Below are positions 32,403-40,793 of a stretch of DNA of 64,000 nt, in pieces (the stretch's first letter is position 1; each line of letters begins with the position of its first letter). Made by a program: the position numbers and the translations under genes. The notes beneath the pieces were generated by a model, which saw nothing but the letters and a program-made list of their open reading frames with translations, was not told where the DNA came from and ran no database searches. Source of the stretch: JAHBTB01 sp964451255. GTDB taxonomy: Bacteria > Armatimonadota > Fimbriimonadia > Fimbriimonadales > Fimbriimonadaceae. Where the stretch lies: assembly GCA_964451255.1 (NCBI GenBank), contig CAYVHL010000004.1, positions 1-64,000 of the forward strand, written 5' to 3'.

Positions 32403-33922
32403 CCTTCGACCGGGCACCCGCGAAGGAATGGACCCCATACCAAGGCGTCACCGGGGTCCGTCCGACGGGTCGGAGGGCAGGTGCGCCGCTCAGGACGTCC
32501 GCTGACTATCCCGATGATGGGGACAAACGCGCCCCCGACCTCAAAGAGGCTCTCCACCGAGCGGGGCTCCGCGACGGCATGACCCTCAGCACCCACCATC
32601 ACTTACGGAACGGCGACCACGTCGCTTTGGCCCTGTTCCAAGCGGTCAAAGAACTGGGTGTGCGCGACGTGGTCTGGCTCCCGAGCGCGGTGTTTCCTTG
32701 CCACGAGGCTCTGATCCCGTTCTTGGAGGACGGGACGATCCATCACATCGAAGGAAGCTTGAACGGTCCCGTCGGCGACTTCGCCAGCCGGGGCAAGATG
32801 CGCGGACTGGCCGTCTTGCGCTCACACGGGTCCCGCCTTCGAGCCGTCATAGAGGGTGACGTGAGGGTTGACATCGCCGTCGTCGCGGCGCCGTCTTGCG
32901 ACATGTTCGGCAACATGACCGGCGCCGCCGGCCCTTCGGCTTGTGGCAGCTTGGGCTTCGCCGTCGGCGACGCCGAGACGGCCGACCACGTCATCGCGGT
33001 CACGGACCACCTGGTCGGATTTCCTTGTGTGCCGTGGCAGATCGCAGGCAACCACGTCGACCAGGTCGTGGTGTCGGATTCGATCGGAGACCCGGGGCAG
33101 ATCGTCAGCGGGACCACGCAGATGACCCGGTCGCCCGAGCGCCTCCTGATCGGGCAACTCGCCGCCCGGTTCGTCCGTGACACGGGCATCATGCGAGACG
33201 GCTGGTCGTTCCAGGCAGGGGCTGGCGGGGTGTCGCTCGCATTCACCGTCTATTTGGCCGAAATGATGCGCGATGCCGGTGTGAGCGCGTCGTTTGCCCG
33301 TGGTGGGAGCACCAGGTACCTGGTCGAGATGTTGGAGGGCGGCTCGGTGGGCACCATCCTGGACGGCCAGACCTTTGACCTTGAAGGCGTGCGTAGCATT
33401 CGGGAGAACGAGCGCCACGTCATGACCACGCCGTTCAACAGTTACAACTTTCACGGTAAGGGGCGTACGGCGTCGATGCTCGATGTGGCGGTCTTGGGCG
33501 CGACGGAGGTGGACACGGAGTTCAACGCCAATGTGGCGACCCACTCTGACGGCCGGATGCTCCATGGATTGGGCGGCTGGCAGGACGCCCTGTTCAGCCG
33601 GTGCACGATCCTCGCGGTTCCGAGCCTGCGCAACCGGATCCCCGTGCTACGTGACAAGCTGACCACGCTCTGCGGGCCCGGAGAACTGGTGGACGTCGTC
33701 GTCACCGAGCGCGGCATCGCCGTCAATCCTCTCCGGCAAGACCTGGTGGGCGCGGCAAAGGGTTCCCGATTGCCCATCCGACCGATCGAAGAGATCAAGC
33801 GCGAAGCAGAAGAACTTGCCGGCGGGGCGCCAGCTCCCGCCAAATGGACCGATGAGACCGTCGGGCTGGTCACCTGGGTCGACGGCACGGTCATCGACAC
33901 CATCCGAAGGATAGAAGAATGA
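32399..33922 (+). CDS. citF: Citrate lyase alpha subunit (CitF)
   Basis: The acyl carrier transferase of citrate lyase, which swaps acetyl for citrate on the carrier domain. It is 507 residues from GTG 32399, overlapping the CitDE stop (GTGA). TLSTHHHLRNGD, DMFGNMTGAAGPSACGSLGF, VTDHLVGFPCVPWQI and SGTTQMTRSP.. then FQAGAGGVSLAFTVYLAEMM are CitF motifs. The CoA-transferase-type fold and length are normal. With the fused CitD-CitE gene it could form the full complex, but maturation enzymes are missing from the window. Confidence 0.88.
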   Translation: MTFDRAPAKEWTPYQGVTGVRPTGRRAGAPLRTSADYPDDGDKRAPDLKEALHRAGLRDGMTLSTHHHLRNGDHVALALFQAVKELGVRDVVWLPSAVFPCHEALIPFLEDGTIHHIEGSLNGPVGDFASRGKMRGLAVLRSHGSRLRAVIEGDVRVDIAVVAAPSCDMFGNMTGAAGPSACGSLGFAVGDAETADHVIAVTDHLVGFPCVPWQIAGNHVDQVVVSDSIGDPGQIVSGTTQMTRSPERLLIGQLAARFVRDTGIMRDGWSFQAGAGGVSLAFTVYLAEMMRDAGVSASFARGGSTRYLVEMLEGGSVGTILDGQTFDLEGVRSIRENERHVMTTPFNSYNFHGKGRTASMLDVAVLGATEVDTEFNANVATHSDGRMLHGLGGWQDALFSRCTILAVPSLRNRIPVLRDKLTTLCGPGELVDVVVTERGIAVNPLRQDLVGAAKGSRLPIRPIEEIKREAEELAGGAPAPAKWTDETVGLVTWVDGTVIDTIRRIEE

Positions 33923-35040
33923 GCATCACCGCCCTCGCAATCGCCGTAATGTCCCAGTCATCGGGCGTCGACTCCGTCCGATTGGCCAAGGTCGTGCCCA
34001 GGCTTGTCCAGATGGCGCAGCAGGACTATGTGGCCGGAAGCGTGGTTTTGGTGCGACAGCACGGGAAGACTGTGCTCAGCCGTGCCTTAGGCTACGCCGA
34101 CAAAGAGACAGGCAAGCTGATGGGCACGGACACGATGTTCCAAGTTATGTCAATGACCAAACCAGTGACGGCGACGGCGGTCATGTTGTGCGTGGAGGAC
34201 GGGCTTCTCAACCTCGACGACCCTGTCGCCAAGTACTTGCCTTCCATGAAAGGGGTCACGGTAAAGGGAAGCGGGGCGAAGGCGGCTCCGACCGTGTTCA
34301 ACCTCCTGACCCATACAAGCGGCCTGGCATCGGACGACCCCGGCGGCCTAAGTGACGAGGCCAAAGCCAAGCTCCCCCTGGCCGAATACGCGAAGCTTAT
34401 CGGTACGGAGCCCTTGCTGTTCAAGCCAGGGACCGAGATCAAGTACAGCGGTGTCGGTCTGTCTGCCGCCGCGGCCGTTGTGGAGAAGGTGACGGGGACG
34501 CCGTTTCAGGTTTTCGTCCAACGGCGCATCTTTGATAAGCTCGGCATGACCGACACGCACTTCTTCCTACCTGAGCGGAAGCGTCCACGTCTCGCCCAGG
34601 TTTACAGCGGCGAAATCGGAGACCTCCGGCCGTTCGCCAACGACCGATACCGAGTCGGCGCGAAGTTCGCCAACGGTGCGGGAGGCTTGTATTCGACAGC
34701 AGGGGACATGGCCAAGTTCATCGAGAGTTTCCTTGGCAAGAGCCTGCTCTCCCCGGCAGGGACCAAGCTCATGACCACTCTGCAGACGGGCGACTTGCTC
34801 ATGGACGGAGGGCGTGAGCGGGGGGTCGGCATCGGTTGGATTGTGACGAGGCGTGCGCCTGTCGGCACGACCCTGCGTCCGGCCGGTAGCTTTGGGCACA
34901 CAGGTGCCTTCGGCACCGAGTATTGGGCGGATCCGAAAAGCGGTACGGTCGCGGTCTTCATGGCCCAGACATTCGGTGTCCCAGAAGACGCGCGGAAAAC
35001 GTTTGACACGATGGTCGCCGCCGCGTGTTGCCGACAGTAA
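33919..35040 (+). CDS. Serine hydrolase of the beta-lactamase (class C/PBP-like) fold
   Basis: The protein has 373 residues; ATG 33919 overlaps the citF stop (ATGA). The nucleophile motif SMTK is near residue 79, the second motif is Y-S-G in KYSGVGLSAAAAVVEK (usual YxN has Gly here), and the third is HTG in GHTGAFGTEYW. These families include esterases, transesterases and D-aminopeptidases. MSITALAIAVMSQSS may be a weak signal peptide. It is the last gene of the overlapping run. The position suggests de-esterification of the same substrate, which is inference. Confidence 0.85.
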   Translation: MSITALAIAVMSQSSGVDSVRLAKVVPRLVQMAQQDYVAGSVVLVRQHGKTVLSRALGYADKETGKLMGTDTMFQVMSMTKPVTATAVMLCVEDGLLNLDDPVAKYLPSMKGVTVKGSGAKAAPTVFNLLTHTSGLASDDPGGLSDEAKAKLPLAEYAKLIGTEPLLFKPGTEIKYSGVGLSAAAAVVEKVTGTPFQVFVQRRIFDKLGMTDTHFFLPERKRPRLAQVYSGEIGDLRPFANDRYRVGAKFANGAGGLYSTAGDMAKFIESFLGKSLLSPAGTKLMTTLQTGDLLMDGGRERGVGIGWIVTRRAPVGTTLRPAGSFGHTGAFGTEYWADPKSGTVAVFMAQTFGVPEDARKTFDTMVAAACCRQ

Positions 35041-35053
35041 CCGTCTGAGCTGG

Positions 35054-35314
35054 TTAGTATCGGTAGACGATTCTTGCCCGGGTCAGGTCGTAAGGTGAGA
35101 CCTCGACCTTGACCCGGTCGCCTACCATCAAGCGGATCCAGTACTTGCGCATTTTGCCGCTGACGTAGGCGAGGATCTCCTGCCCCGTGTCGTCGAGCTT
35201 GACGCGGAACTGGGCGTTCGGCAGATTCTCCGTGACTACGGCGTCAAGGCTGATCGCTTCCTCTTTGTCAGCGACCTGTTTGCGCTTCGGTGCTTGGTGT
35301 TTGTAGCGTGGCAT
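35054..35314 (-). CDS. infA: Translation initiation factor IF-1
   Basis: The protein has 86 residues with ATG 35314. The S1/OB-fold core is AVVTENLPNAQFRVKLDDTGQEILAYVSGKMRKYWIRLMVGDRVKVEVSPYDL, typical IF-1. The N-terminus carries an extra 18 residues or so (PRYKHQAPKRKQVADKEEA). It closes the spc block; only 13 bases separate its stop from the convergent hydrolase gene. Its usual downstream neighbour rpmJ is 20 kb away. Confidence 0.96.
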   Translation of the reverse strand: MPRYKHQAPKRKQVADKEEAISLDAVVTENLPNAQFRVKLDDTGQEILAYVSGKMRKYWIRLMVGDRVKVEVSPYDLTRARIVYRY

Positions 35315-35345
35315 ACCTGGACTTTGTTTTCAGTTGAGCAGACGC

Positions 35346-36092
35346 CTATTCCCGGGTCAAGATCTCGGGGCCCGATCTCGTCACCGCGACCGTGTGCTCG
35401 TAGTGTGCGCTTAGTGTACCGTCAGCAGTGACGACGGTCCAGTCATCGTCCAAGTAGTCGACCTCGGGCCCGCCTTCGTTGATCATCGGCTCGACACAAA
35501 AAGTCATGCCCTCCCTGATCAATTCGCCTTTGCCCGGGCGGCCCACGTTGGGCACGCTCGGTTCCTCATGGAGCTTCTTTCCAATCCCGTGTCCGACCAA
35601 CTCGGTGACGACGCCGTAACCGTTCGACTCGCAGTACTTCTGCACGGTGTGGCCGATATCGCCGATGCGGTTGCCGACCTTCGCCTTCGCGATCCCCTGC
35701 AACAAAGCTTCATGGGTGATGTTCATGAGGCGCTGGGCATTCGGGGCGATCTCTCCGACCGGATAGGTCCAAGCTCCGTCGGCGTGCCAGCCGTCCCAGA
35801 TCACGCCGAAGTCGAGGGTCACTATGTCGCCCTCCTGCAAGGGCCTGTCGTTGGGAATACCGTGGACGACCATGTCATTGACGCTGATGCAGGTGTCGGC
35901 CGGGTACCCGCGATAGTCCTTGAAGCTGGCCACACCGCCCGCGTCGCGGATCATCCGTCCGGCCAGGGCGTCAAGGTCGAGGGTCGTCACCCCTGGCGCG
36001 ATATGACCAGACACTTCCCGCATCGTCCTGGCGATGATGCGGCCCGCCTCACGCATCTTGGCGATTTCGGAAGATTTCTTCAGGAGGATCAA
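35346..36092 (-). CDS. map: Type I methionine aminopeptidase
   Basis: Removes the initiator Met from new proteins. The five metal ligands are recognisable: Asp in LDFGVIWDG, Asp in HADGAWT, His in VGHGIGKKLHE, Glu in CVEPMIN, Glu in YEHTVAV. It is 248 residues from TTG 36092, overlapping the adk stop (TTGA). No extra N-terminal zinc-finger domain. The adk-map-infA order after secY is classical. Confidence 0.96.
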   Translation of the reverse strand: MILLKKSSEIAKMREAGRIIARTMREVSGHIAPGVTTLDLDALAGRMIRDAGGVASFKDYRGYPADTCISVNDMVVHGIPNDRPLQEGDIVTLDFGVIWDGWHADGAWTYPVGEIAPNAQRLMNITHEALLQGIAKAKVGNRIGDIGHTVQKYCESNGYGVVTELVGHGIGKKLHEEPSVPNVGRPGKGELIREGMTFCVEPMINEGGPEVDYLDDDWTVVTADGTLSAHYEHTVAVTRSGPEILTRE

Positions 36093-36739
36093 TCGGCCCC
36101 TCGCACGATGTCCTCGTAGACTTCGTCGGCGGGCCGGTCAGCATCGACGCGGCGTAGCTGGCCGCGTTGCTCGTAGTAGTCGATGACCGGCTTCGTGTTC
36201 TCTCGGAATACCCGAAGCCGTTCGCGGACGGTCTCCGGCTTGTCGTCCTCACGCACAAAGAGCGGGCTGTTGCACTTGTCGCAGATGCCCTCGCGCTTCG
36301 GCGGTTTGTTGGTCGAATGGTAGATCTCACCGCACTTGGTGCAGCCCATCCGGCCGGAAAGTCGCCTTACGACCACGTCCTCCTCGACCTCCAGGGAGAT
36401 GACGGCGTCGATGTAGACCTCGATGTTGTCGAGCTCCTCGGTGAGGGCCTCGGCTTGGCGGACGGTCCGAGGGAACCCGTCCAGGACGAAGCCGCGTTTA
36501 CGGACCTCGTCGGAACGGATCCTCTTCAACATCATTTGGATGGTAACGCCGTTCGGAACCAACTCGCCGTGGTCGATGTAACGTTTGGCCAGTTGCCCCA
36601 GGTCGGTCTCCGCTTCGATTTCGGAGCGAAAGATGACACCAGATGACAGAGGCTTGGTTCCCAGCCGGTGTTCAAGTAAGGAGGCCTGTGTCCCTTTACC
36701 AACCCCAGGCGGGCCGATCAAGATCAATCGCAAAGGCAA
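36089..36739 (-). CDS. adk: Adenylate kinase
   Basis: Interconverts ATP + AMP and 2 ADP. P-loop GPPGVGKGTQAS, AMP-site GFVLDGFPRTVRQAEAL, and a zinc-bearing lid (CTKC and CDKC pairs) as in long-form enzymes. It is 216 residues. The start is TTG 36739 with GAGG about eight bases upstream and two bases after the secY stop. Confidence 0.97.
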   Translation of the reverse strand: MPLRLILIGPPGVGKGTQASLLEHRLGTKPLSSGVIFRSEIEAETDLGQLAKRYIDHGELVPNGVTIQMMLKRIRSDEVRKRGFVLDGFPRTVRQAEALTEELDNIEVYIDAVISLEVEEDVVVRRLSGRMGCTKCGEIYHSTNKPPKREGICDKCNSPLFVREDDKPETVRERLRVFRENTKPVIDYYEQRGQLRRVDADRPADEVYEDIVRGAD

Positions 36740-36741
36740 TG

Positions 36742-38100
36742 CTAACCCTCGTACTGCTTCGCCAACAGGTTCGCCTCGATCTGCCGCATCGTCTCCAATG
36801 CGACGCTGACCATGATCAGCAGCGAAGTGCCGAAAAGCAACCCTAAGTTAGCGATCGGAGCGATGAGCGGCAAAACGTACTGTGTCAAGGCGATGATCGC
36901 CAAGAAAAACGCTCCGACGAACGTCACACGCGAAATGACGCCGTCGAGAAAATCCTTCGTCTGCTTGCCCGGTCTGATGCCCCGGATGAAGCTGCCGTGC
37001 TTCTTCAGGTTGTCCGCCATGTCTTCCACGTTGTACTGGAGAGCCGTGTAGAAGTAGGTGAAGAAGAAGATCATCCCCATGTAAACCAAGGCAGCTACCC
37101 AGCCTTCAGGCTGGCGGAAGTTCGGGATGAAGAACTTTTGAACCTGCATCAAGAAATCTTGTGCGGGGCTGCCTTGCGGCATCATGCCCATGAACATGCT
37201 TGGCAGGTTCACCAAGGCTAAGGCGAAGATGATCGGGATGACGCCGGCCATGTTCAGCGACACCGGCAGGTAGCTCACCTGGCCGCCCAATGACTTGGTG
37301 CCGAAGTTACGCCGCATGTGTTCGATCGGGATCCGGCGCTGCGCGATCGTGAAGAAGACGATCACGTAGGTCGTCAGGATGAACAAGAAGATGATGAAGG
37401 CGACCTGCCACCATTCCACCGTCCCGTTCCTCACCGCGTTACTCACGATGCTGAAAATGTTGGGGATCGAGATGACGATGCCGACGAAGATCAGGATCGA
37501 GACGCCGTTGCCGATCCCCCGTTCCGTGATCTGCTCGCCGAGCCATAGCATGAACATCGAGCCGGTCATCCAGAAGATCGTCGTCGTCAGGATCACAAAC
37601 GGGCTCAAGTGCAGACCGGCAGTGCCTGCGATGTCGGTCATGAGGGCGCCTCCTTGGAAGAAGCACAGGCCGAGGGTCAGGATACGGGTCCGCTTGTTCT
37701 GTTGCTGGCGCGCATATTCGCCGCCCTCCTTCATCTCCTCCTTCCAGGAAGGGATGCCCATGGTCAAGACCTGCATGATGATCTGGGCGGAGATGTAGGG
37801 GCCGAGGCCAAGCGCGAAGACGGAAATCCGCTTGAAGGCGCCGCCTCCAAAGGTGTCTAGCAGTTGGAAGAACGGGTTGTTCGCCAACAGTTTCGCCATG
37901 TCGTCCGGGTTGAGGCCCGGAATGGGAACGGGAATGTGAGCGCCAAGCGCATATACGAGAAAGACGCCGATCACGAAGGTCAGCCGACGGCGCATGTCCT
38001 CGTCGGCCCAGGCGAGCCGGAGCGTGTCCGACAGCGAGAGCCGAAGATTCTTGTCGCCGCCCCCAGGCGCGGACCCTAACGTGCCGGCGCCTGCCCTCAC
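36742..38100 (-). CDS. secY: Protein translocase subunit SecY
   Basis: Central channel of the Sec translocon with ten membrane helices. GAHIPVPIPGLNPD is the plug region and FGGGAFKRISVFALGLGPYISAQIIMQVL the second helix region. It is 452 residues from GTG 38100, overlapping the rplO stop (GTGA). The N-terminus before the first helix is about 35 residues, longer than average and Gly/Ala-rich. Confidence 0.97.
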   Translation of the reverse strand: MRAGAGTLGSAPGGGDKNLRLSLSDTLRLAWADEDMRRRLTFVIGVFLVYALGAHIPVPIPGLNPDDMAKLLANNPFFQLLDTFGGGAFKRISVFALGLGPYISAQIIMQVLTMGIPSWKEEMKEGGEYARQQQNKRTRILTLGLCFFQGGALMTDIAGTAGLHLSPFVILTTTIFWMTGSMFMLWLGEQITERGIGNGVSILIFVGIVISIPNIFSIVSNAVRNGTVEWWQVAFIIFLFILTTYVIVFFTIAQRRIPIEHMRRNFGTKSLGGQVSYLPVSLNMAGVIPIIFALALVNLPSMFMGMMPQGSPAQDFLMQVQKFFIPNFRQPEGWVAALVYMGMIFFFTYFYTALQYNVEDMADNLKKHGSFIRGIRPGKQTKDFLDGVISRVTFVGAFFLAIIALTQYVLPLIAPIANLGLLFGTSLLIMVSVALETMRQIEANLLAKQYEG

Positions 38101-38549
38101 AGCTTGACCACCGTGCCGCCGGCTTTGGTGATCTTCTCCTCGGCCGTTTTGCTAAAGGCTTTTGCCCGGACGGTGAGCTTCTTGGTGATCTCGCCAAAGC
38201 CAAGGACCTTCAAACCGTCCTTGCTGATGTCGCTGACGATGCCCTTGGCGGCGACCGCCTCCGGTGTGACCTCCTCGCCCTTGTCGAAGTGCTTCTCCAA
38301 GTCATCAAGGTTGATGATCGAATACTCGACATGGTTGATGTTGCGGAAGCCCTTCTTGACTGGCAGCCGACGATGGATCGGCGTCTGGCCACCTTCGAAC
38401 CAAGCAGGAATCTGCCGCCTGGCCTTCTGGCCCTTGGTGCCGCGGCCTGCCGTCTTGCCCAGGCCGCTTCCGATGCCGCGCGCCACGCGACGTCGGCGTT
38501 TGGTCGAGCCTTCGCTCGGTTGTAGTTCGTTGAGTTTCAAGGTGGTCAC
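38097..38549 (-). CDS. rplO: 50S ribosomal protein L15
   Basis: The protein has 150 residues from GTG 38549, overlapping the rpmD stop (GTGA). TTG 38540 would give the family-typical MKLNELQPSEGS start and has GAGGA at better spacing, so the true start may be there. RRVARGIGSGLGKTAGRGTKGQKAR and FEGGQTPIHRRLPVKKGF are diagnostic. Confidence 0.95.
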   Translation of the reverse strand: MTTLKLNELQPSEGSTKRRRRVARGIGSGLGKTAGRGTKGQKARRQIPAWFEGGQTPIHRRLPVKKGFRNINHVEYSIINLDDLEKHFDKGEEVTPEAVAAKGIVSDISKDGLKVLGFGEITKKLTVRAKAFSKTAEEKITKAGGTVVKL

Positions 38550-38899
38550 TCCTCGGTTTTCTTCTTGGTCGTGCGCTTTTTGGGAGCGGGTTCGTCGTTG
38601 GTCGTGGCGGCGGCGACAGGTTCAGCCTTGGGCTTGGCCTGCGCCTTCTTGGCAGGTGGCGTGGCCGAGGCCTTCACCTTGTGTCCGCGACGCTTGCGCT
38701 GGATGTCGCCGTCGACCTCGACCTCTTCGACCGTAAGCAGGTGCTTCACCTGATGGACCATTCCCTTGACCGAGTCGGTCGGATGGTTCAGGGTCGACTG
38801 GCCGATCTTTCGCAGACCCAAGGCGTGCGCCGTCTTGACGTTCTTCGGCACCTGGCCGATAAGGCTCTTGCTGAGCGTGATCTTGAGCGCTTTAGGCAT
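38546..38899 (-). CDS. rpmD: 50S ribosomal protein L30 with basic C-terminal extension
   Basis: The protein has 117 residues from ATG 38899, overlapping the rpsE stop by eight bases. Residues 1-61 are L30: ALKITLSKSLIGQVPKN, TAHALGLRKIGQSTLNHP, VKGMVHQVKHLLTVEEVE. A second part of about 55 residues follows, rich in Lys, Ala and Pro (PAKKAQAKPKAEP, PKKRTTKKKTEE), which normal L30 lacks. The extension is uninterrupted and in frame. It may bind rRNA or be lineage-specific decoration. Confidence 0.92.
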   Translation of the reverse strand: MPKALKITLSKSLIGQVPKNVKTAHALGLRKIGQSTLNHPTDSVKGMVHQVKHLLTVEEVEVDGDIQRKRRGHKVKASATPPAKKAQAKPKAEPVAAATTNDEPAPKKRTTKKKTEE

Positions 38900-39476
38900 G
38901 GTCGGCTTCCTCCTTGCGGGCTTTGGCAAGCCACGGCACCAACTGTCCGACGTCCGCGCCACGGATCGACGCGGTCTTCTCAGGTGCTTGTAGCTCTTTG
39001 AAGGCGTTGACGGTGGCGTAGGCCAGGTTGACGCTGTTCCGACTTCCCAGACACTTGCTGAGGACGTCGTGGATGCCGAGGGCTTCCAAGCACATCCTGA
39101 CCGCTGAACCGGCCTTGACGCCGGTGCCGGGGCTGGCCGGTCGCAGGATGACCTTCGCGGAGCCGTGCTTGCCGATGACCTCGTGCGGGATTGTGGCTCC
39201 AAGCATCTCGACTTGGAACATGTTCTTACGGGCGGCGTCCTCTGCCTTGCGGATCGCGTCCGGGATGCCGCGCGCCTTGCCCAGGCCGACCCCGACTTGG
39301 CCCTTGTTGTCGCCGACGACCACGAGGACCGACCAAGACATGGTCTTGCCGCCCTTGTGGGTCTTGGACACCTTGTTCGACCGAAGTACCCGGACGTCAA
39401 GCTGCGGCCCGCCGTCTGACCTTTGTTGGTTGCCCGACGTGCGTCGGCCGATGATTCGTGGTCCTCTACGTGCCAT
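38892..39476 (-). CDS. rpsE: 30S ribosomal protein S5
   Basis: The protein has 194 residues from ATG 39476. The double-stranded RNA-binding region VRVLRSNKVSKTHKGGKTMSWSVLVVVGDNKGQVGVGLGKARGIPDAI and VILRPASPGTGVKAGSAVR are S5. The N-terminal 25 residues (ARRGPRIIGRRTSGNQQ..) and the C-terminal tail are a little extended. Three bases from rplR. Confidence 0.97.
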   Translation of the reverse strand: MARRGPRIIGRRTSGNQQRSDGGPQLDVRVLRSNKVSKTHKGGKTMSWSVLVVVGDNKGQVGVGLGKARGIPDAIRKAEDAARKNMFQVEMLGATIPHEVIGKHGSAKVILRPASPGTGVKAGSAVRMCLEALGIHDVLSKCLGSRNSVNLAYATVNAFKELQAPEKTASIRGADVGQLVPWLAKARKEEADHA

Positions 39477-39479
39477 TTA

Positions 39480-39833
39480 TTAGAACTCCAGGCCCGCCTC
39501 TCGGGCGCCGTCGGCTAGGCTGGCCAGACATCCGTGGTATCGGAAGCCGCCTCGGTCGAAGACGACGGTCTTCACACCGGCCTCTTTGGCGCGCTTGCCG
39601 AGCTCCAGGCCCAGCTTCTTCGCGCCCTCTTGGTTGTCGTTGGCGCCAAGGGCCTTCTCAGCCGTGCTCGCCGAGGCCAACGTGTGGCTCTTGGTGTCGT
39701 CGATCACCTGGGCGTAGAGGTGCTTCTGGCTCTTGAAGACTGCCAGCCTCGGCTTGTCGGAGGTGCCGACGATGGTCTTGCGGATGCGCTTGTGGCGCAC
39801 GACGCGCATATCGGATCGGGATTTGACGGCCAT
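39480..39833 (-). CDS. rplR: 50S ribosomal protein L18
   Basis: The protein has 117 residues from ATG 39833. Binds 5S rRNA. RHKRIRKTIVGTSDKPRLAVFKSQKHLYAQVIDD and VVFDRGGFRYHGCLASLADGAREAGLEF are the family's two halves. One base from rplF. Confidence 0.97.
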   Translation of the reverse strand: MAVKSRSDMRVVRHKRIRKTIVGTSDKPRLAVFKSQKHLYAQVIDDTKSHTLASASTAEKALGANDNQEGAKKLGLELGKRAKEAGVKTVVFDRGGFRYHGCLASLADGAREAGLEF

Positions 39834-39834
39834 T

Positions 39835-40389
39835 TTACTTACCGGCCCTCTTGCCCGGCCTCAGGCGGACGACTTCGCCCTTGTAGCGCACGCCCTTGCC
39901 CTTGTACGGGTCTGGCTTGCGGGTCTTTCGAATGTCTGCGGCGACTTGACCGACCAAGGCCTTGTCGATGCCGCTCACGGTGATGGTCGTGACACGCGAC
40001 TTATCGTCCGCCTTCACGTCCAGGTCGATGCCATCGGGTGCAGGCACCTTGACCTGGTGGGAGTAGCCCACGCTCAGGTTCAGCACCTTTCCTTCGGCTT
40101 GTGCGCGGTAGCCAACACCATGGATTTCGAGCGCCTTGGAGTGCCCTTCCGTGACGCCTACGATCATGTTGTTGATCAAGGTGCGGGCCAAGCCGTGCTG
40201 GCTCCGGTTGCGACGCTGGTTGTTCGGCCGGGAGACGGTCAGTTGGCCGCCTTCTTGGTCGATGGTCAATTCTCGGGCGATGGGCTGTTGAAGCTGGCCC
40301 TTCGGCCCCTTGACGGTGACCAGCGCGTTTTCGACAGTGACGGTGACGTTGCCTGGCACCGTAATCGGTTTCAGTCCGATGCGTGACAT
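39835..40389 (-). CDS. rplF: 50S ribosomal protein L6
   Basis: The protein has 184 residues from ATG 40389, overlapping the rpsH stop by one base (TGATG). MSRIGLKPITVPGNVTVTV and the C-terminal PDPYKGKGVRYKGEVVRLRPGKRAGK are diagnostic. The open frame continues five codons upstream without support. Confidence 0.97.
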   Translation of the reverse strand: MSRIGLKPITVPGNVTVTVENALVTVKGPKGQLQQPIARELTIDQEGGQLTVSRPNNQRRNRSQHGLARTLINNMIVGVTEGHSKALEIHGVGYRAQAEGKVLNLSVGYSHQVKVPAPDGIDLDVKADDKSRVTTITVSGIDKALVGQVAADIRKTRKPDPYKGKGVRYKGEVVRLRPGKRAGK

Positions 40390-40784
40390 CAATACACCTC
40401 GCAAATAGCTTCGCCGCCAATGTTGCGGCGCCGGGCTTCCCGGTCGGTCATGAGCCCCTGGCTGGTCGTCAACAAGGTGACGGCAAGGCCGCTGCGCCGT
40501 GGCCTGAGGTCGCCCACTTGCTTGTAGCTGCGCAAGCCTGGTTTGCTCACGCGTCTGATTTTGTGGATGACGGGCTTGCGCCGGGAGTCGTATTTCAGGT
40601 GGACCCGGAGAACCGGGAACTTGCCCTCTGTGAGGGTCTCTTGGGATTTGACAAAGCCCTCGCTGACCAAGATCTTGGCGATTTCAACCTTGATCTTGCT
40701 CAGTGGGCAGTCGACGAACATCGCGCCGGACATCAGTCCGTTGCGGATCCGCGTCAGCAGGTCGGCGATTGGGTCACTGTGCAT
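40389..40784 (-). CDS. rpsH: 30S ribosomal protein S8
   Basis: The protein has 131 residues from ATG 40784. HSDPIADLLTRIRNGLMSG and the C-terminal TSQGLMTDREARRRNIGGEAICEVY identify S8, a central-domain 16S binder that also represses the spc operon in other bacteria. A purine-rich GGAGAA stretch precedes the start. Confidence 0.97.
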   Translation of the reverse strand: MHSDPIADLLTRIRNGLMSGAMFVDCPLSKIKVEIAKILVSEGFVKSQETLTEGKFPVLRVHLKYDSRRKPVIHKIRRVSKPGLRSYKQVGDLRPRRSGLAVTLLTTSQGLMTDREARRRNIGGEAICEVY

Positions 40785-40793
40785 AAGTTCTCC

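Noticed and set aside
38899..39400. Long in-frame N-terminal extension of L30 across rpsE
   Set aside because: The extension is antiphase to rpsE with no similarity; ATG 38899 starts exactly at the L30 N-terminus.
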